NCBI GenBank assembly: GCA_003667245.1
Contig: RCNN01000002.1
Location: 1-64,000 of the forward strand
Source: Heterostelium multicystogenum
Lineage: Eukaryota; Evosea; Eumycetozoa; Acytosteliales; Acytosteliaceae
DNA length: 64,000 bases
Direction of reading: 5' to 3'
The position numbers and the translations under genes were made by a program. The notes under the pieces are model-generated. The model was given only the letters and a program-made list of their open reading frames with translations. It did not search any database and was not told the origin of the DNA. Shown piece after piece: positions 11,319 to 22,831 of this stretch. How positions within the stretch are numbered: position 1 is the first letter of the stretch; each line of letters opens with the position of its first letter.

Positions 11319-12219
11319 TCAGGAAAATGGATAACTAATTAACATTAAATATGACATCAAATTGAATCGAGCAAACAATACTAATTCACTGGTAATGGTG
11401 GTATATAAACGAATAAACAACTAAATACCAATTGGAAGTTTATATTAACTTTTTGATGATCTATCACGTGATAGCTTCTTTCACCTCAAATTCACCATTT
11501 CTTCGTCTTTTCAATAATATTAATATTATCCTTAATAATGATTCACCTTGTTTCACTACTTATTATTGTCATAAGATATGATAAATAATAATTTATTTAT
11601 AAATAATTATATATATAATATTAATTAAAGAATGTTTCACTAAAATTAGAGAAAATCGCCAATTGGTTCGGATATTCTTTTTTATTTCTTCTTTCATTCT
11701 TTTTTAAAAGAGTTTTTGTCAACCAAACCCTTAAGAAAAAAGAAAACCTTTAAAGAATAACTTAAAAATAAACATAGATTTTCATGCTTATGGCAAAATA
11801 AGTGCAAAACATAGATAGATTAGTTTAGAGATTATCACCATTATGATTGCACAGATGGATCTGAGAGCCAACCACTTTTGGTTGACGTTAAACACCCCAC
11901 CTAAAAACCTGTCTAAAATGGGCAAATTACCACAAAAAACAGAAAGAATTGGGGAGTCTAATGAAGAAGATTTTAATTTGACATTTTTGATTCGATAAAA
12001 TCATTGTGGCAAGTTAACGCATGACGATAGACAAAGTTCTTTATTACAAAAAAAAGATTTAGAAATTGATTAAAAGCTTTCTATTTATTAGTGGACCACC
12101 ACACCACTACAAACCAGATGCTGAACATAAATTTTACTGCATAGAACAAACAACATTATTTATTATCTCTTACTTTCTAAATATCTTTATTTATATATTA
12201 ATATCAAACAACAATTACA

Positions 12220-13284
12220 ATGACTTCAAAAACTGTTTTATTTGACTCTTTCGGTACCTCTGCCAACTTGTACATCAAGGAAGTTCCAATCCCAGAACCA
12301 GCCGCCAATGAAGTTAGAGTTTCCATCAAGGCTATCGGTTTGAATCGTTCTGAGCAATTGTTCCTTGCCGGACACTACTTAGAGAGACCCAAATCATTCC
12401 CATCACCAATTTGCTATGAAGGTATGTGAAGGACTATATAGCGATGAATAATGTTGAGTGATGGTACTTATAATAATAATTATTACTTTTAGGTGCTGGT
12501 ATCATTGACAAAGTTGGAGAAAATGTTAGTGGATTCAAGGTTGGTGACAGAGTTGCCGTTTTGAGCAATATCAGTATGGCCAAATATGGTACTGCTAGAC
12601 AATTTTCTCTTGTACCAGAGACCTCACTCGTTCTTATGAGTCCAGGTCAATCATTTGCAGAAGCTGCCAGTGCATGGTTGGCTTATCTTACTGCCTACTT
12701 TGCCCTTAATGATATTTCACATCTCCAAGCTGGACAAACTATTGTTATCACAGCCGCTAGCTCTAGCGCTGGTTTAGCAGCTATCCAAATGGCCCGCTCA
12801 ATGGGTGCCACTGTCATCGCAACCAGTCGTACCAGTGCCAAGCGTGAAAAACTCTTGGAATATGGTGCCCATCATTTCATTGCAACTGGAGAGGAAGACA
12901 TTGAGAAGCGTCTCTTGGAGATTACCAACAATGTTGGTGTTAATGTAGTATATGATCCAGTCGGTGGAAGTCAAGTCACCAAGCTTGCTAATGCCACCGC
13001 AGTCAGAGGAACTGTCATCATCTACGGTCTTTTGGCACCAGAGCCAACTCCATTCCCAATTGTCCCAATCATGAGAAAAATTCCTTACATTCAAAGGATA
13101 TTTCCTCTTTGAATTCACAAGTGATCAAGCCAACTTGACTAGAGCAGCAGCCTACCTAAGCGAAAAGTTGCCAACCTACAAGTCCATTATTGGTCACACC
13201 TTCAAAGGCATCGAGTCAACCATCTCAGCCTATAAATTCCTCGAAGAAAAGGATCTCTTTGGAAAGGCTGTTGTCGAATTTTAA
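12220..13284 (+). CDS. Quinone-oxidoreductase-like (MDR superfamily) dehydrogenase
   Basis: Medium-chain dehydrogenase/reductase fold. N-terminal GroES-like domain (KEVPIPEPAANEVRVSIKAI, GLNRSEQLF, CYEGAGIIDKVGENV, FKVGDRVAV), then an NAD(P)-binding Rossmann region (ITAASSSAGLAAIQMARSMG, GATVIATSRT) and the MDR block NVVYDPVGGSQVTKLA. The usual zinc ligands are absent, so it is a zinc-independent quinone-reductase-type member. Substrate not deducible. Exon 1 is 12220-12421, the intron 12422-12492 (GTATGT..TTTTAG). A run of five A at 13076-13080 breaks the frame; with four A it reads MRKFLTFKGYFLFEF and continues to a stop at 13284 (GKAVVEF). Codon use is richer in preferred C-ending codons than in many neighbours, suggesting good expression. 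Confidence 0.88.
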
Positions 13285-13714
13285 ACAATAATAAATCTAT
13301 TTATTTATATTAACATTCATGTAATTATTATTATTTCCCATAACTCAAATACTTGACATCATTCTCAGAAGAATAAATTTACAACTCTTTTTGTGAATAT
13401 TAAATTTTTAATTTATTGAATATATAAAATACAAATATTGTGAAAAGCTGGTGTTGTGATTCTCTAATACTTCTATTCTACCTTTGATTTCGATATTGTA
13501 ACAAGATAGAGCATGTTGTTGATTTGATTTGGTTGTATTGGTTATTTGGTTCTATGAATGGTTTGAAATGATTACAATAAGTTTGAAATATAGAACTGTG
13601 AAAGTTATTTACTTTGAGGGTTTGATTGTAGCTTGTTTGTGTGATGTATGATGATGAAGATGATGATGATTCTTGTTTTGTTATTCTTTTTTTTTTTACT
13701 TCTAATATGTTATT
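13285..13714. other. Convergent 3' region
   Basis: Between the ends of the dehydrogenase (plus) and gpaA (minus). AT-rich with GAT/GTT-rich stretches. No gene. A CCCATAA match at about 13336 resembles the dictyostelid snRNA upstream element, but nothing RNA-like follows at the expected spacing. Confidence 0.5.
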
Positions 13715-14846
13715 TTAAATTGCCATACCAGCTTCGTCTAGTGTAATATTGAGTACGATATCTTTAACACTATTGAATACATGTGCAATATTAGATGTAT
13801 CTGTAGCACAGGTCAAATGTGGATAGATAAGTTTCTTTGGATTTTCGTTTTGGTTCAAAAATTGGTGTTTGATATAGTCGGCACATTGTTCGTAGGTGGC
13901 AGCACCATTGTATTCCTTGAAGCAGGTGGTAAGCGGTGATTTGGTGATCTTCTCGGCAAAGAGATCACGTTTGTTCAAAAAGAGGATCATGGCAGTCTCA
14001 GAGAACCACTTGGTGTTGCAAATCTCTTTGAAGAGCTTCAGTGACTCTTGCATACGGTTGGTTGTGTCGTCTTCGTATAGTTTCAAATCGTATTCGCTCA
14101 GTGCCACACAGAAAATGACAGCAGTGACCTCTTGGAAGCAATGCATCCACTTCTTACGCTCGGAACGCTGTCCACCAACGTCTACCATTCTGAAGCAGGT
14201 TCCTTGAACCTCAAACTCTGTCTCTATAATACCGGTGGTCTTGGTACGTGAACGCAAGACGTCGGCCTCTGATGGTAAGTAGGTTGGTTTTGAGATACGC
14301 TCGATCGAGTCGAAATAGTATGCTGCAGAATCGTTGAGCTGGAACTCCGATGATCTCGAGAATGCAGTCTGAATTCCTGGATCAGCCCACAAAGCTTGAA
14401 TGTCTTTAGCCAACTCTGGAGTGAGGACACCATTGAAGTGCTCGCCCAAATCGTTGGCGATTCTCGATGCTGCCTCCTTGTTGCTCTCGCTGATACCAAT
14501 CTTTAGTTCCTCTGCAGCATTGACCAACACTCTCATTGAGCCAACTGTATTGTTATAGATAATAGTTTTGTATGATAATCTTTCCTCATCTGTGAAACCA
14601 TTCAAATGGAGAATCTTCATTTGTTTTAGCAATAGTGGACTGGAGAGTGAAGGAGAGAAGTTAGAATCTTTGATGAATGTTTGTTGTTGCGATATTTACT
14701 TTTCCAGATTCACCAGCACCCAAAAGCAAAAGTTTGATTTCACCCTCCAATTTTGATCTGGCTTGCTTCAGCATATGATTAATGGAATGGTTCGCCTTGA
14801 TCTCCTCGGGTGTACCCATTTCAGTTTTACCACACATATTACCCAT
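13715..14846 (-). CDS. gpaA: Heterotrimeric G protein alpha subunit, G-alpha-1-like
   Basis: GTP-binding alpha subunit at the plasma membrane, coupling seven-helix receptors to effectors. Seen: N-terminal MGNMCGK (Gly2 for myristoylation, Cys5 for palmitoylation), P-loop GAGESGKSTIAK, the helical domain, switch [10 protein letters not shown] with the catalytic Arg, switch [14 protein letters not shown] with the catalytic Gln, NKRD and TCATDT guanine-binding motifs. The C-terminus EAGMAI has no Cys at position -4, so no pertussis-toxin site. Exon 1 is 14846-14700, intron 14699-14640, exon 2 from 14639. A TTTT run at 14624-14627 (AAAA in the message) shifts the frame at STIAK-QMK; three would restore it. 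The near-colinear match I recall to Dictyostelium G-alpha-1 favours gpaA over other paralogues. Confidence 0.88.
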
Positions 14847-15125
14847 CTTTCCTATTTTTTCTTTATATATAGACTAAACTAAACTAAAGTGTAGCTGAAA
14901 AAAAACTAATAATCTTATTACTGTGTACTTTCTAAAACCTGATTTAGAAAGTGTGACAATGATGTTGTTCTTGTTATTGTTGATGATGATGATGGATTGT
15001 TGAAGTTATTTGATTTTCTGGTTGGTTGTTGGTATATCTTGTAATGCTATAATTTGATGTAATATTTACAAATCTAATTTTAAATTAAAAAAAAATAATA
15101 ATAAATGTTAGTTTTATTGTTTAAT

Positions 15126-15149
15126 TCAATCAATCAATCAATCAATCAA
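15126..15149. repeat. AATC tetranucleotide repeat
   Basis: About six units of AATC. A separate AACCA-type pentanucleotide run follows at about 15216-15238. Confidence 0.9.
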
Positions 15150-16421
15150 ATAGTAAATCAATCATGAATCTAACAGCAGTAGAGCAACAACCAACCAACA
15201 GCTAAAACTAACAACAAACCAAACCAAACCAAACCAAAATAAGAACATTTGTTGAATGAATAAACTTTAAAAAGTTAAAGCTAGATTTGCACGTGATTAT
15301 TAATTAAAAACTAATACTATAGTAGTTGTTGTTTTTTTGGAACTTAATTAAGTAAGTGATAGTGGTGAGCTAAAGTGTGTTATTGATGTTTTGATATCCT
15401 AATCATATTAAAAAGACAAAGTGGTGAATTCTATTAAATAATAAAAGAACTGTATATTATATGCGATGCTTCCTAATATCATTAAATTTGAAGTGGATAA
15501 TTAAGGCAGATGCTAGTGTTATTGCTAGGAGGATTCATCGAAGAGAAATAGTGGTAGTGAAAGCCGTGGTGGGGTTGTCAAACAGAATAGTTAATGGTGG
15601 TGGTAGTGGTAATGATGGTGGTTGGATGAAATCGATCAATAAATATTAATTATTATAATTATTATTTTATTATTATCTACTAGTCTATTTGGTTTTATGG
15701 CTGGGCTGATTAATGATAATGATGATTGATGGATGATGCTGATAATTGTAGATATTGTGATCATTTGGTTTTGGATAGCTGGCAATGACAGGTACCCACA
15801 ATTCTACTCTTTATTTAATCACCTCAGCACCTAAAGATAAAAGAACAATAGAGATAAATCTGAACCACTAACCAACACTTAATCAACAAAATCAGTCCAA
15901 AAATAAAGGTTGGTTAAAACAACAACAACAACAACAATTTATCTTTACTTGTTATTTAATTCTTCTAAAAAAGTAAAGTATTAACAAATAAATAATTTAT
16001 ATAAAAGTACAAAATATGAAAATTTAAAAGATGGAGATTAACCAGGATCATTGTTTAGTTTAGTGTTGGCAGTGGTAGGGGTTGTGTTGATGATGTAGAT
16101 GACGATGGATGATGTATATGAAAACAAGAATGGCAACATCCAATCAATCATGAGTTGCCATTTAAATTGAATTGCTGGTGAGTGGAATATATTAATCGAG
16201 GCTATCTAAATTTTGTTGTATGAAATTAAATATTCGCTCCACTCTGTGTCTCTACTGTCCGCTCCTCTCTGCTTTAAGTCTTAGGGTAGTTGACTGGTAA
16301 GCTAGCTCGACTGTAATTAAAGACTCTATTCTATTATATTACCTCTTCTCCTTCTTCAATTGGTGATGATGATGATGATGTGTTGTGGAGATGAATGAAA
16401 TGAGGTAGTGTCGTTGTTGGA

Positions 16422-16447
16422 TTGTTGTTGTTGTTGTTGTTGTTGTT
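16422..16447. repeat. GTT/CAA trinucleotide repeat
   Basis: About eight units of TTG, in non-coding DNA. Confidence 0.9.
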
Positions 16448-19119
16448 TTTTAAACTTTGCAATGAAATTGATATTGACTTGATATTTATACTTTTTCTTT
16501 TTTGTTTTCTTTGCTTTTGTTTGTTGAAAACTAATATTATTATAATGCTTTGACTTATTCAAGCTTGAATATAATTAGTAGAGTGTGATTGTGACTGATT
16601 TTGGATTGGAATTTCTTTTGATTTCTGATTTTTGTTTGTGTTTTTTGTTTTTTAAATTAAAGATATCTTTGAAATGGTGTGGTTTAAAGTATTTTTGTGC
16701 AAAGGGCTTTTTGTTAAAGAGTGTGGCGAGTGGAACAAATGGATAGATAACCGGTTTACCAATCGATTATACTGATTATGATTGCTTCCACAATGAAAAT
16801 GATTGATTAACAAGATTGTTTAATTGATAATTCCCACAGCGACCATGGTTGCTTATTTTGTTAAATTATTTTATATTACAAAAACTCTTGTTGTTGATGT
16901 TGTTGTTGTTGTTGCTGTTGTTTTTAACAGATGATGGAAATCAAAAACAACTAAAAAACCAAAAACAAACAAAAACAAAATAAATTAAACCTACTTGTAT
17001 ACTCTTGATTTGTTGCGTTACAAATGCTATATGTGTTATAATAATAATAATAAATAAATAATAGGCGATCTATTTGGTTGATTGATTGGATATCATGGGG
17101 CTGCTGATTGGTATCAATGGAAAATAGGATGAATAAAAAAAATTATAAAAAAAATCTTGTTGATAAAAAATATAAAAAAATCAATAATATTTTTTTTGGT
17201 TCAGTTTTTTTTTTGTGTTTATATTTTTTGGCGATGGATGTCGGTTGGTTGGTTGCCAATGTTTCTATGAGTGTGGTTTTTTCGGAACAAAAACAAAATC
17301 GTATTTATATTTATGTTTATCGAAATATTCCAGATTTCATTTGCAAACAATCTTATCCACTTTTAAAATATTTCGATTTGATCATGATTGGTGTCGACAC
17401 CAAGCTTGTGCAATGAACAAACTAACATGTTATTGTTATCCGATAATAATAATAATAATAATATGTGAACAAACAACTGAGGTCTATCACAAGTAGTTGA
17501 ATAACTAAGTGGAAGAAAGTCAAAAAACAATATTTTCTTCTACTCTGATTTTCTTCTGATTATTCTGAATTCATATCCTTAAAATTAACAAAGATCAATA
17601 ACAATCTTACAATACTCAACAACAATGACAGTGATGATTTTGATTTACCTATTAACTATAGAATGAATGTGATGAAGTTGAGATGATTTAAAAAGTTAGT
17701 ATATCTAAATATGTTTGCTATTCTGCTGTTGTTTATGGAAAATAAATAAATAAATAGATATATGTGAAGATATGATGGATGTGCTTATTATGCTGTATGC
17801 AAATATATGTATGAATGAATGTGTGATTGAGTTATTGTCGAATGTTAATTAAAGTCATTAAGTAGCAGAATTTAATCAGAATATGATTCAATTTCAAAAG
17901 GATTGTTTTTTTTTTTGATAAAATCTAGATTTTTTATTTCGATGATGTTTTTTTGCCTCCAACCCAGGTCTTATTGTTTTTTATGAATTAAAAAGGTGAA
18001 ATTTGATGAATGACAGAATAAACAAGCTTTGAAAATTGAATGGAATGTGGATGTTGTACTTCCCAAAAAACAAAAAAGCGTGTCTTGTCCTTGGCTTCCA
18101 AAAAAGAATTATAATTCTATTAGTTCAAGGTCGGAGATTTTATTTCAGCTAATTGAGATTAGTTGTGGAAGAGAACAACAATAACAGTAATAACAACAAA
18201 TGCTCTTAAGATGTGGTATTGATTATGATGATGATGGATATAATATATCTTTTCTTTACATTTTAAAATATGAAGTTTCCTTGGAATTTTGATTTGATTT
18301 CTACAAAAGAGTAATAATAATCTTCTATGAATTTCTTTAGGCTAAATTGCGTTGTAATAGTTTTAAACTAATTGGTGTTATAAATTTAGCTGAAGTGTTG
18401 ACTAACTTGCTGAATACTTTAATATAAATGAAAAGTACAATTTCCAATGTGAATGTTGCTTGTTGGTTCCCAAAATTTCTTCTTTCTTTTTTAAATAATA
18501 TTTTACAATTCTAACTAACTTTGGTTATTTGTTTGGGTTAATGTGATCAGACTGATATAGTGTTGTTTCACAGTTTTAGGAAAATGAGTTAAGAATTGAT
18601 AACAATAGATTTAAATTTAAAATCAAAAATCAAAAAAATAATAAAAATATCATCATCATAATTTATTTTATTTTTGGAAATGGGTACATTGGATAAATTC
18701 GGACAAAAATCTAATTTTTGTTCTTGGTTTTGAGCAATCAGCTATTAAATATGCACCAAATTTAAATGATGTTTTGTTACCAATTATTCAAGTGGGATGA
18801 CGAGTGGTGGGGAGATTGAATAAAGACATTTACACTTTTTTGTTTTTGTTTATAATTAATCAATAAAATGATTGATTGATCCTCGCAGCATCACAACAAC
18901 GCAGCGTTGAACCAAATTGGAAAAAATCAACAAAATAAAGAAAAACAACTGTTTTTATTTGTCGGAGTTGCCTTTTGGCGATGAATATTTGCATTGACAG
19001 GGGTTGTATTCCTTGATAGTGTCAAATTTGGTGTTTCATTAGTGGGTTAATGAGGCTATTCCGATGTTCCTTTCCTAACACCAGTTTCAAAGTGAAAACT
19101 CTTTGCAGAAGTTCTGATT

Positions 19120-19235
19120 ATTCAAATAATACTGCAGTTGAACAATTAGATCCAGCAATCAACAACTACAATGAATTCATTACATTTGCTTTCGTTGTAG
19201 TTGTTGATTGCTGTGTACAACTTCTATATTTGAAT
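19120..19235. repeat. Long inverted repeat / hairpin, candidate small-RNA precursor
   Basis: A perfect 19 bp inverted repeat: left arm CAGCAATCAACAACTACAA at 19153-19171, its exact complement at 19195-19213, with a 23 nt loop. Outside it, 19137-19144 pairs 7 of 8 with 19214-19221, and 19120-19128 (ATTCAAATA) pairs 9 of 9 with 19227-19235, leaving asymmetric bulges. The whole folds as one 116 nt hairpin. The shape fits a microRNA-like or other hairpin RNA precursor, or a small foldback element. Transcription and strand are unknown. Confidence 0.6.
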
Positions 19236-19387
19236 TTACAGTTGTTATTCGTAGATTGATTCCTTGCAACCCAGTTTCTAGAAAGAATTCTATTACGCAA
19301 AGCAAAGGATGACCACTTGGATCTTTTGTTGTTGGTGTTTAGCTGCTACTGATTTGTAGAGAGTAAGGCTATCTAATTATCTAAATT

Positions 19388-20841
19388 CTATTTCTTTTGT
19401 TTGCTGCTATCAGTAGCTGTGTTGCCATAGAGTACAGATTCAATGTTAGAGATATTATTGTTAAGTGTGTGAATGGTTGTAGTAAGCAGTTGATTATCTT
19501 TTGCTAGTAAGTTCCAATCCGGTTCATTTGCAGTGCTTGATTGCAGCATTCGTTTGAGTTTGTGATTTTTAATGCTCTCATCATCTTCTTTCTCCTTCTC
19601 TTTGATGATCTGGTTAAGAATTAACGGTAAATGATCGCCTGCAGTCAAAATGGATTTTGAATCTCTCATCAAATCTGTAAGTGGTTTATCGATTGATTCT
19701 TGCTGTGTAGATTCTTTTTCTCTTTTCCTCTTTTTATCCTGATCTTTTCCAACTGAAGTAGTAGTAGTAGTACTGCTATTTGTACTATCGGTTGAGGGTT
19801 GAGTCAATTCATATACAACTTTTTGGTCATATGCCTGTAAGCTGTAATGACTGCATGAAAAACACAGTAGTTCATGCAGAAATTGCTCTGTTTTATCGTA
19901 TAGGAATCGCTTAAGCGTATCGATGATGATATTGCTGTCGATAGTATGTTTCTTTAAAAGTGAAAGAATGATTTCCTCCAAAACATCGACTTGTTCTGTT
20001 TGTAAAATAGCCTGTAGTTCTCTTTTGATCCAGGGTGACACTCTACTTCTCCACCTGCTGTAGTTAGCACTAATCATCTGTGGACTTAGGTAGAGCTTAA
20101 ATGGGGGAACCATTGGTATTGCTTTGATTTGTCTTGCATATACACTTCTTCTAAATTCATGTGAGTTTGTATTTGGACTGTTTCGAATAAAATCTGTTGT
20201 TGATAGTTGCTGTGTCCGTTGTTGGGTCTGTCGTTGTTGCTGCTGCTGTTGTGTTTGTTGTAGAGATTGGCCAGCTCTTCTATTGTTAGTGCTGGCATTA
20301 GTAGTGGTACTGCTGCTAGTGCTGGTTCGACTATTTACAGGATGTCTTTTATATTCTCTATTTGACTTGACATCATGAATCAAAGATTGGAAAGTAGACT
20401 TGCACAGCGGACAATGTCCAGATATCTCAGACCATTGCAGGATACATATATAACAAAAGTGATCTAAATAAACCATGATTAATTCTTGGTTAGTATACAT
20501 TTATATGAGAAGGAGGATGATGATGATGTTGGGCTTAGTTTAAATCGATACTTACGAAAACAAATATCGAGAAAGGTGATATCTTCTATTTCTGATAAGC
20601 ATATTGGGCAGTGTTCCTCGTTGGATTTCTTCTGTATAAAGTCACCACTATTCTCTCTACTATTTCTGCTACTACTACTTGTAGGATCCATCATTTCTAT
20701 ATCACTTTCTAAACTATCTTTGTCTATCTTATGATGACTATTAGTTGTAGAGGTGCTGCTGGTAGCTGAAGTAGTCGTAGAGGTAGTTGTTGTACTAGTA
20801 AAAGGATAGTGGAAGTCATCATCATCTTCTATTGAGTCCAT
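19388..20841 (-). CDS. TOPORS-like RING-finger E3 ubiquitin ligase
   Basis: The N-terminus is acidic and Thr/Ser-rich. Then a C3HC4 RING spans the intron: CPICLSEIED..FLDICF then HHFCYICILQW....GHCPLCK. The C-terminal half has the TOPORS-type region RRSVYARQIKAIP, SRVSPWIKRELQAIL, EQFLHELLCFSCSHYSLQAYDQ, followed by a Lys/Glu-rich tail. The RING plus this downstream block is the architecture of topoisomerase-I-binding RING proteins, nuclear E3 ligases for ubiquitin/SUMO. Exon 1 is 20841-20556, intron 20555-20464 (GTAAGT..TTTAG), exon 2 20463-19388. Both exons are clean, with no frame errors. Gln and Thr tracts lie between the RING and the conserved block. The substrate cannot be inferred. Confidence 0.85.
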
Positions 20842-21485
20842 TCTTTAAAGTTCTTTAAATGCATTTGACTTAATTGTCATAGCAAAAAACCACTTCTACC
20901 TCTTTATTCTAAATTTCATCCAATGTATTAAAAAAAAATCATTAATTAATTATTTTCTACAACAACAACAAACAGATCTTACCCCCTTTTAATTAAGTTG
21001 TATTTGTTTATTTTTAGAATCTAAGTGTTAGATAGTTTCAAAAAGCTATAACAATTTCTTTTAATTTATATGAACAATTCAAAGCAACTAAACTACTGAG
21101 TGTTGTTCATCAACAAGTACAATTTTAGTATCTATTGTTTATTCAGTCATAACTGTTAATAATAATAATAATGAGTACACAACTGAATGGAAATTGATAT
21201 AAATTTAAGATGATAATATTATCTTTTTAACTTTTCCAAAAAATATTAAAATAATAATTAGAAAATATTTGTTGTCTTTGTGAATGAAAGACATCAAGGA
21301 GTCAACCTCCAGGTTTTAGAATAAATAGTTAGAGAGTAAAATAATCTATGATTTTCACCCAAATTAAATTTTTAATATATCAGTAAAATAAACAATTCAT
21401 TAGTTTGGATAAAAATCAAGAATACAAATAAAGTAAAGTAAAGTAAAGCAAAGCAAAGCAGTTTAGGAAGATACTAAATAAAGAG
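20842..21485. other. Intergenic region between divergent genes
   Basis: AT-rich. It ends with an AAAGT/AAAGC pentanucleotide array just upstream of the amidotransferase start. A short dyad (GTCTTT..AAAGAC) lies at about 21275-21292. No gene seen. Confidence 0.55.
21428..21460. repeat. AAAGT/AAAGC pentanucleotide array
   Basis: About six tandem 5-mers shifting from AAAGT to AAAGC units, ending about 25 bp before the amidotransferase ATG. Confidence 0.85.
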
Positions 21486-22385
21486 ATGAAAAGATTATCA
21501 ATCGCATTGTTAAAGTGTGACCAGTTTGTACCTGAAATTAAAAGTAAATTCAGTGATATTGATGCTCAGTTTGTCAATTTGTTCAAGAAGAACAAGTTGG
21601 CAAATGTTGACTTGTCAGTCTATGAAGTCACTGAGTCAAAGTTCCCCAAGTGGGACGATGTCATTACCAACAAATACAATGGATTCCTCATCTCAGGAAG
21701 TCGCCACTCGGTCAACGATAACAATGAGTGGACCAACTCATTGAGGGACTACGTTAGGATGCTCTATGCACACAATATAAAGACAGTTGGTGTCTGCTAT
21801 GGTCATCAAGTAATATTACAATGCTTTGAATAGAATCAATCTTATGTAGCTACGAGAAGCAACTAATACTTGTCTTCGATACAACAGATGATCGCGAGTG
21901 CACTGGGCGGAACTGTGGCCCCTAATCCAAAGGGATGGCAAGTGTCTGATCGAGACTATCTTATCAACCCAAGCATACTCTCAAGCTATGGATTGCTTCC
22001 AGGTGCCAAAGAAAAGGAGCTGATTGTCGATATCATGTGCATGAACAAGGAAATGGTAACAGAGAAACCTAAAGATCTGATCTGCTACGGTGGCAATGAG
22101 ATTTGTGCTAATCAAGGAATGATCAATTCTACCTTCTTAACATTCCAAGGTAAGCATATCAAATGCTTCATATCGATCCATTTGCTCATTATTTATTGAC
22201 TCATAATGATCGAAACAGGACATCCTGAATACACTCCGGAATTAATTAAAGAAGTACTTCGATTGAGAAAAGGTATCATTCCCGATGATGTTATTGAAGA
22301 GGGAATAAAGAGAGCCAACGAGTCTGAAATCGACCAAGAATGGTATTCCAACCTTATAGTCTCATGGTTCCTTTTGAAAAAGTAA
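21486..22385 (+). CDS. Class I glutamine amidotransferase-like protein
   Basis: Stand-alone GATase-1 fold. Catalytic motif VGVCYGHQ (nucleophile Cys), preceded by FLISGSRHSVNDN, a conserved FLISGS element, and followed near the C-terminus by GHPEYTPE with the His-Glu of the triad. Members release ammonia from glutamine or act as gamma-glutamyl hydrolases. No synthetase domain is attached, so the acceptor is unknown. Three exons: 21486-21809, 21888-22149, 22219-22385, with clean GT..AG introns and no frame errors. The splice at HQ|MIASALGG keeps the catalytic Cys in exon 1. Start chosen at the first ATG after the pentanucleotide array. Confidence 0.88.
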
Positions 22386-22831
22386 TAAGCTACCTATGAC
22401 CAATGACATATTAACAACCAACCAACCATTTAGATTATCATCACTTTAATCTGAATCACGAATCACAAAAACTACACTACAATATTGTACAATACAAATA
22501 ATAATTAACAGTCCAGACTTTAGTCTTTAATAGATCAAGTGTCGAATCAGTTAAATAAATTAATGAACTACACCTACTGCGAGCTGGCATTGTGAAACTC
22601 TGAGTTTGCTTGGTGGTGAAATCATCCACCAAGCAAGAAATGAACATGTTGACGCCAAAATTTGAATTTTGCATTTTTAATGAGATTAGTCATTCGTGGG
22701 ATACATAGATAGATAAATAGATAGAGTGTGCAAGACATTCATTATCCATTAGTTTTACACTCAGTGACTTGTTTAGTGATATTGCAAACATAAATGTCAT
22801 ATGCATCACATGTCGAGTAGAACAAACAGAG
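22386..22831. other. Intergenic region with GC-rich hairpin
   Basis: Between two plus-strand genes. Holds a perfect 11 bp inverted repeat: TTGCTTGGTGG at 22606-22616 and its complement at 22626-22636, with a 9 nt loop. It is GC-rich for its surroundings. A GATA-rich short repeat follows at about 22705-22725. It could be a 3'UTR structure or a small RNA. Confidence 0.6.

Larger units (their letters stand above)
10210..12219. other. 2 kb AT-rich gap between divergent genes, with palindromes
   Basis: Upstream of both the hydroxy-acid oxidase (minus) and the dehydrogenase (plus). No coding sequence recognised on either strand. It holds a CAA repeat (10339-10362), long AT-alternating tracts around 10540-10680, CACGTG-core palindromes at 10733, 10820 and 11461, and a perfect 20 bp palindrome at 11299. 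Confidence 0.6.
14847..19387. other. 4.5 kb gene-free stretch upstream of gpaA
   Basis: Unusually long for a compact dictyostelid genome. It separates the start of gpaA from the 3' end of the TOPORS-like gene, both on the minus strand. The open frames inside (for example near 15461-15649, 16356-16562 and 17108-17416) have no recognisable domain and look like low-complexity chance frames. Contents: AATC, AACCA and GTT/CAA repeats; a 9 bp inverted repeat at 16129-16162; a less AT-rich patch at about 16230-16330; and a long hairpin at 19120-19235. It may hold non-coding transcripts or distal regulatory DNA for gpaA. Confidence 0.55.

Noticed and set aside
13334..13343. CCCATAA resembling the dictyostelid snRNA upstream element (also at about 51373)
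   Set aside because: No structured or conserved class I RNA sequence follows at the usual distance. Seven-base matches are expected by chance.
17108..17416. 102-codon open frame in the gpaA upstream gap
   Set aside because: Low-complexity Lys/Asn/Tyr and hydrophobic runs, no domain, and an overlapping frame is equally open.
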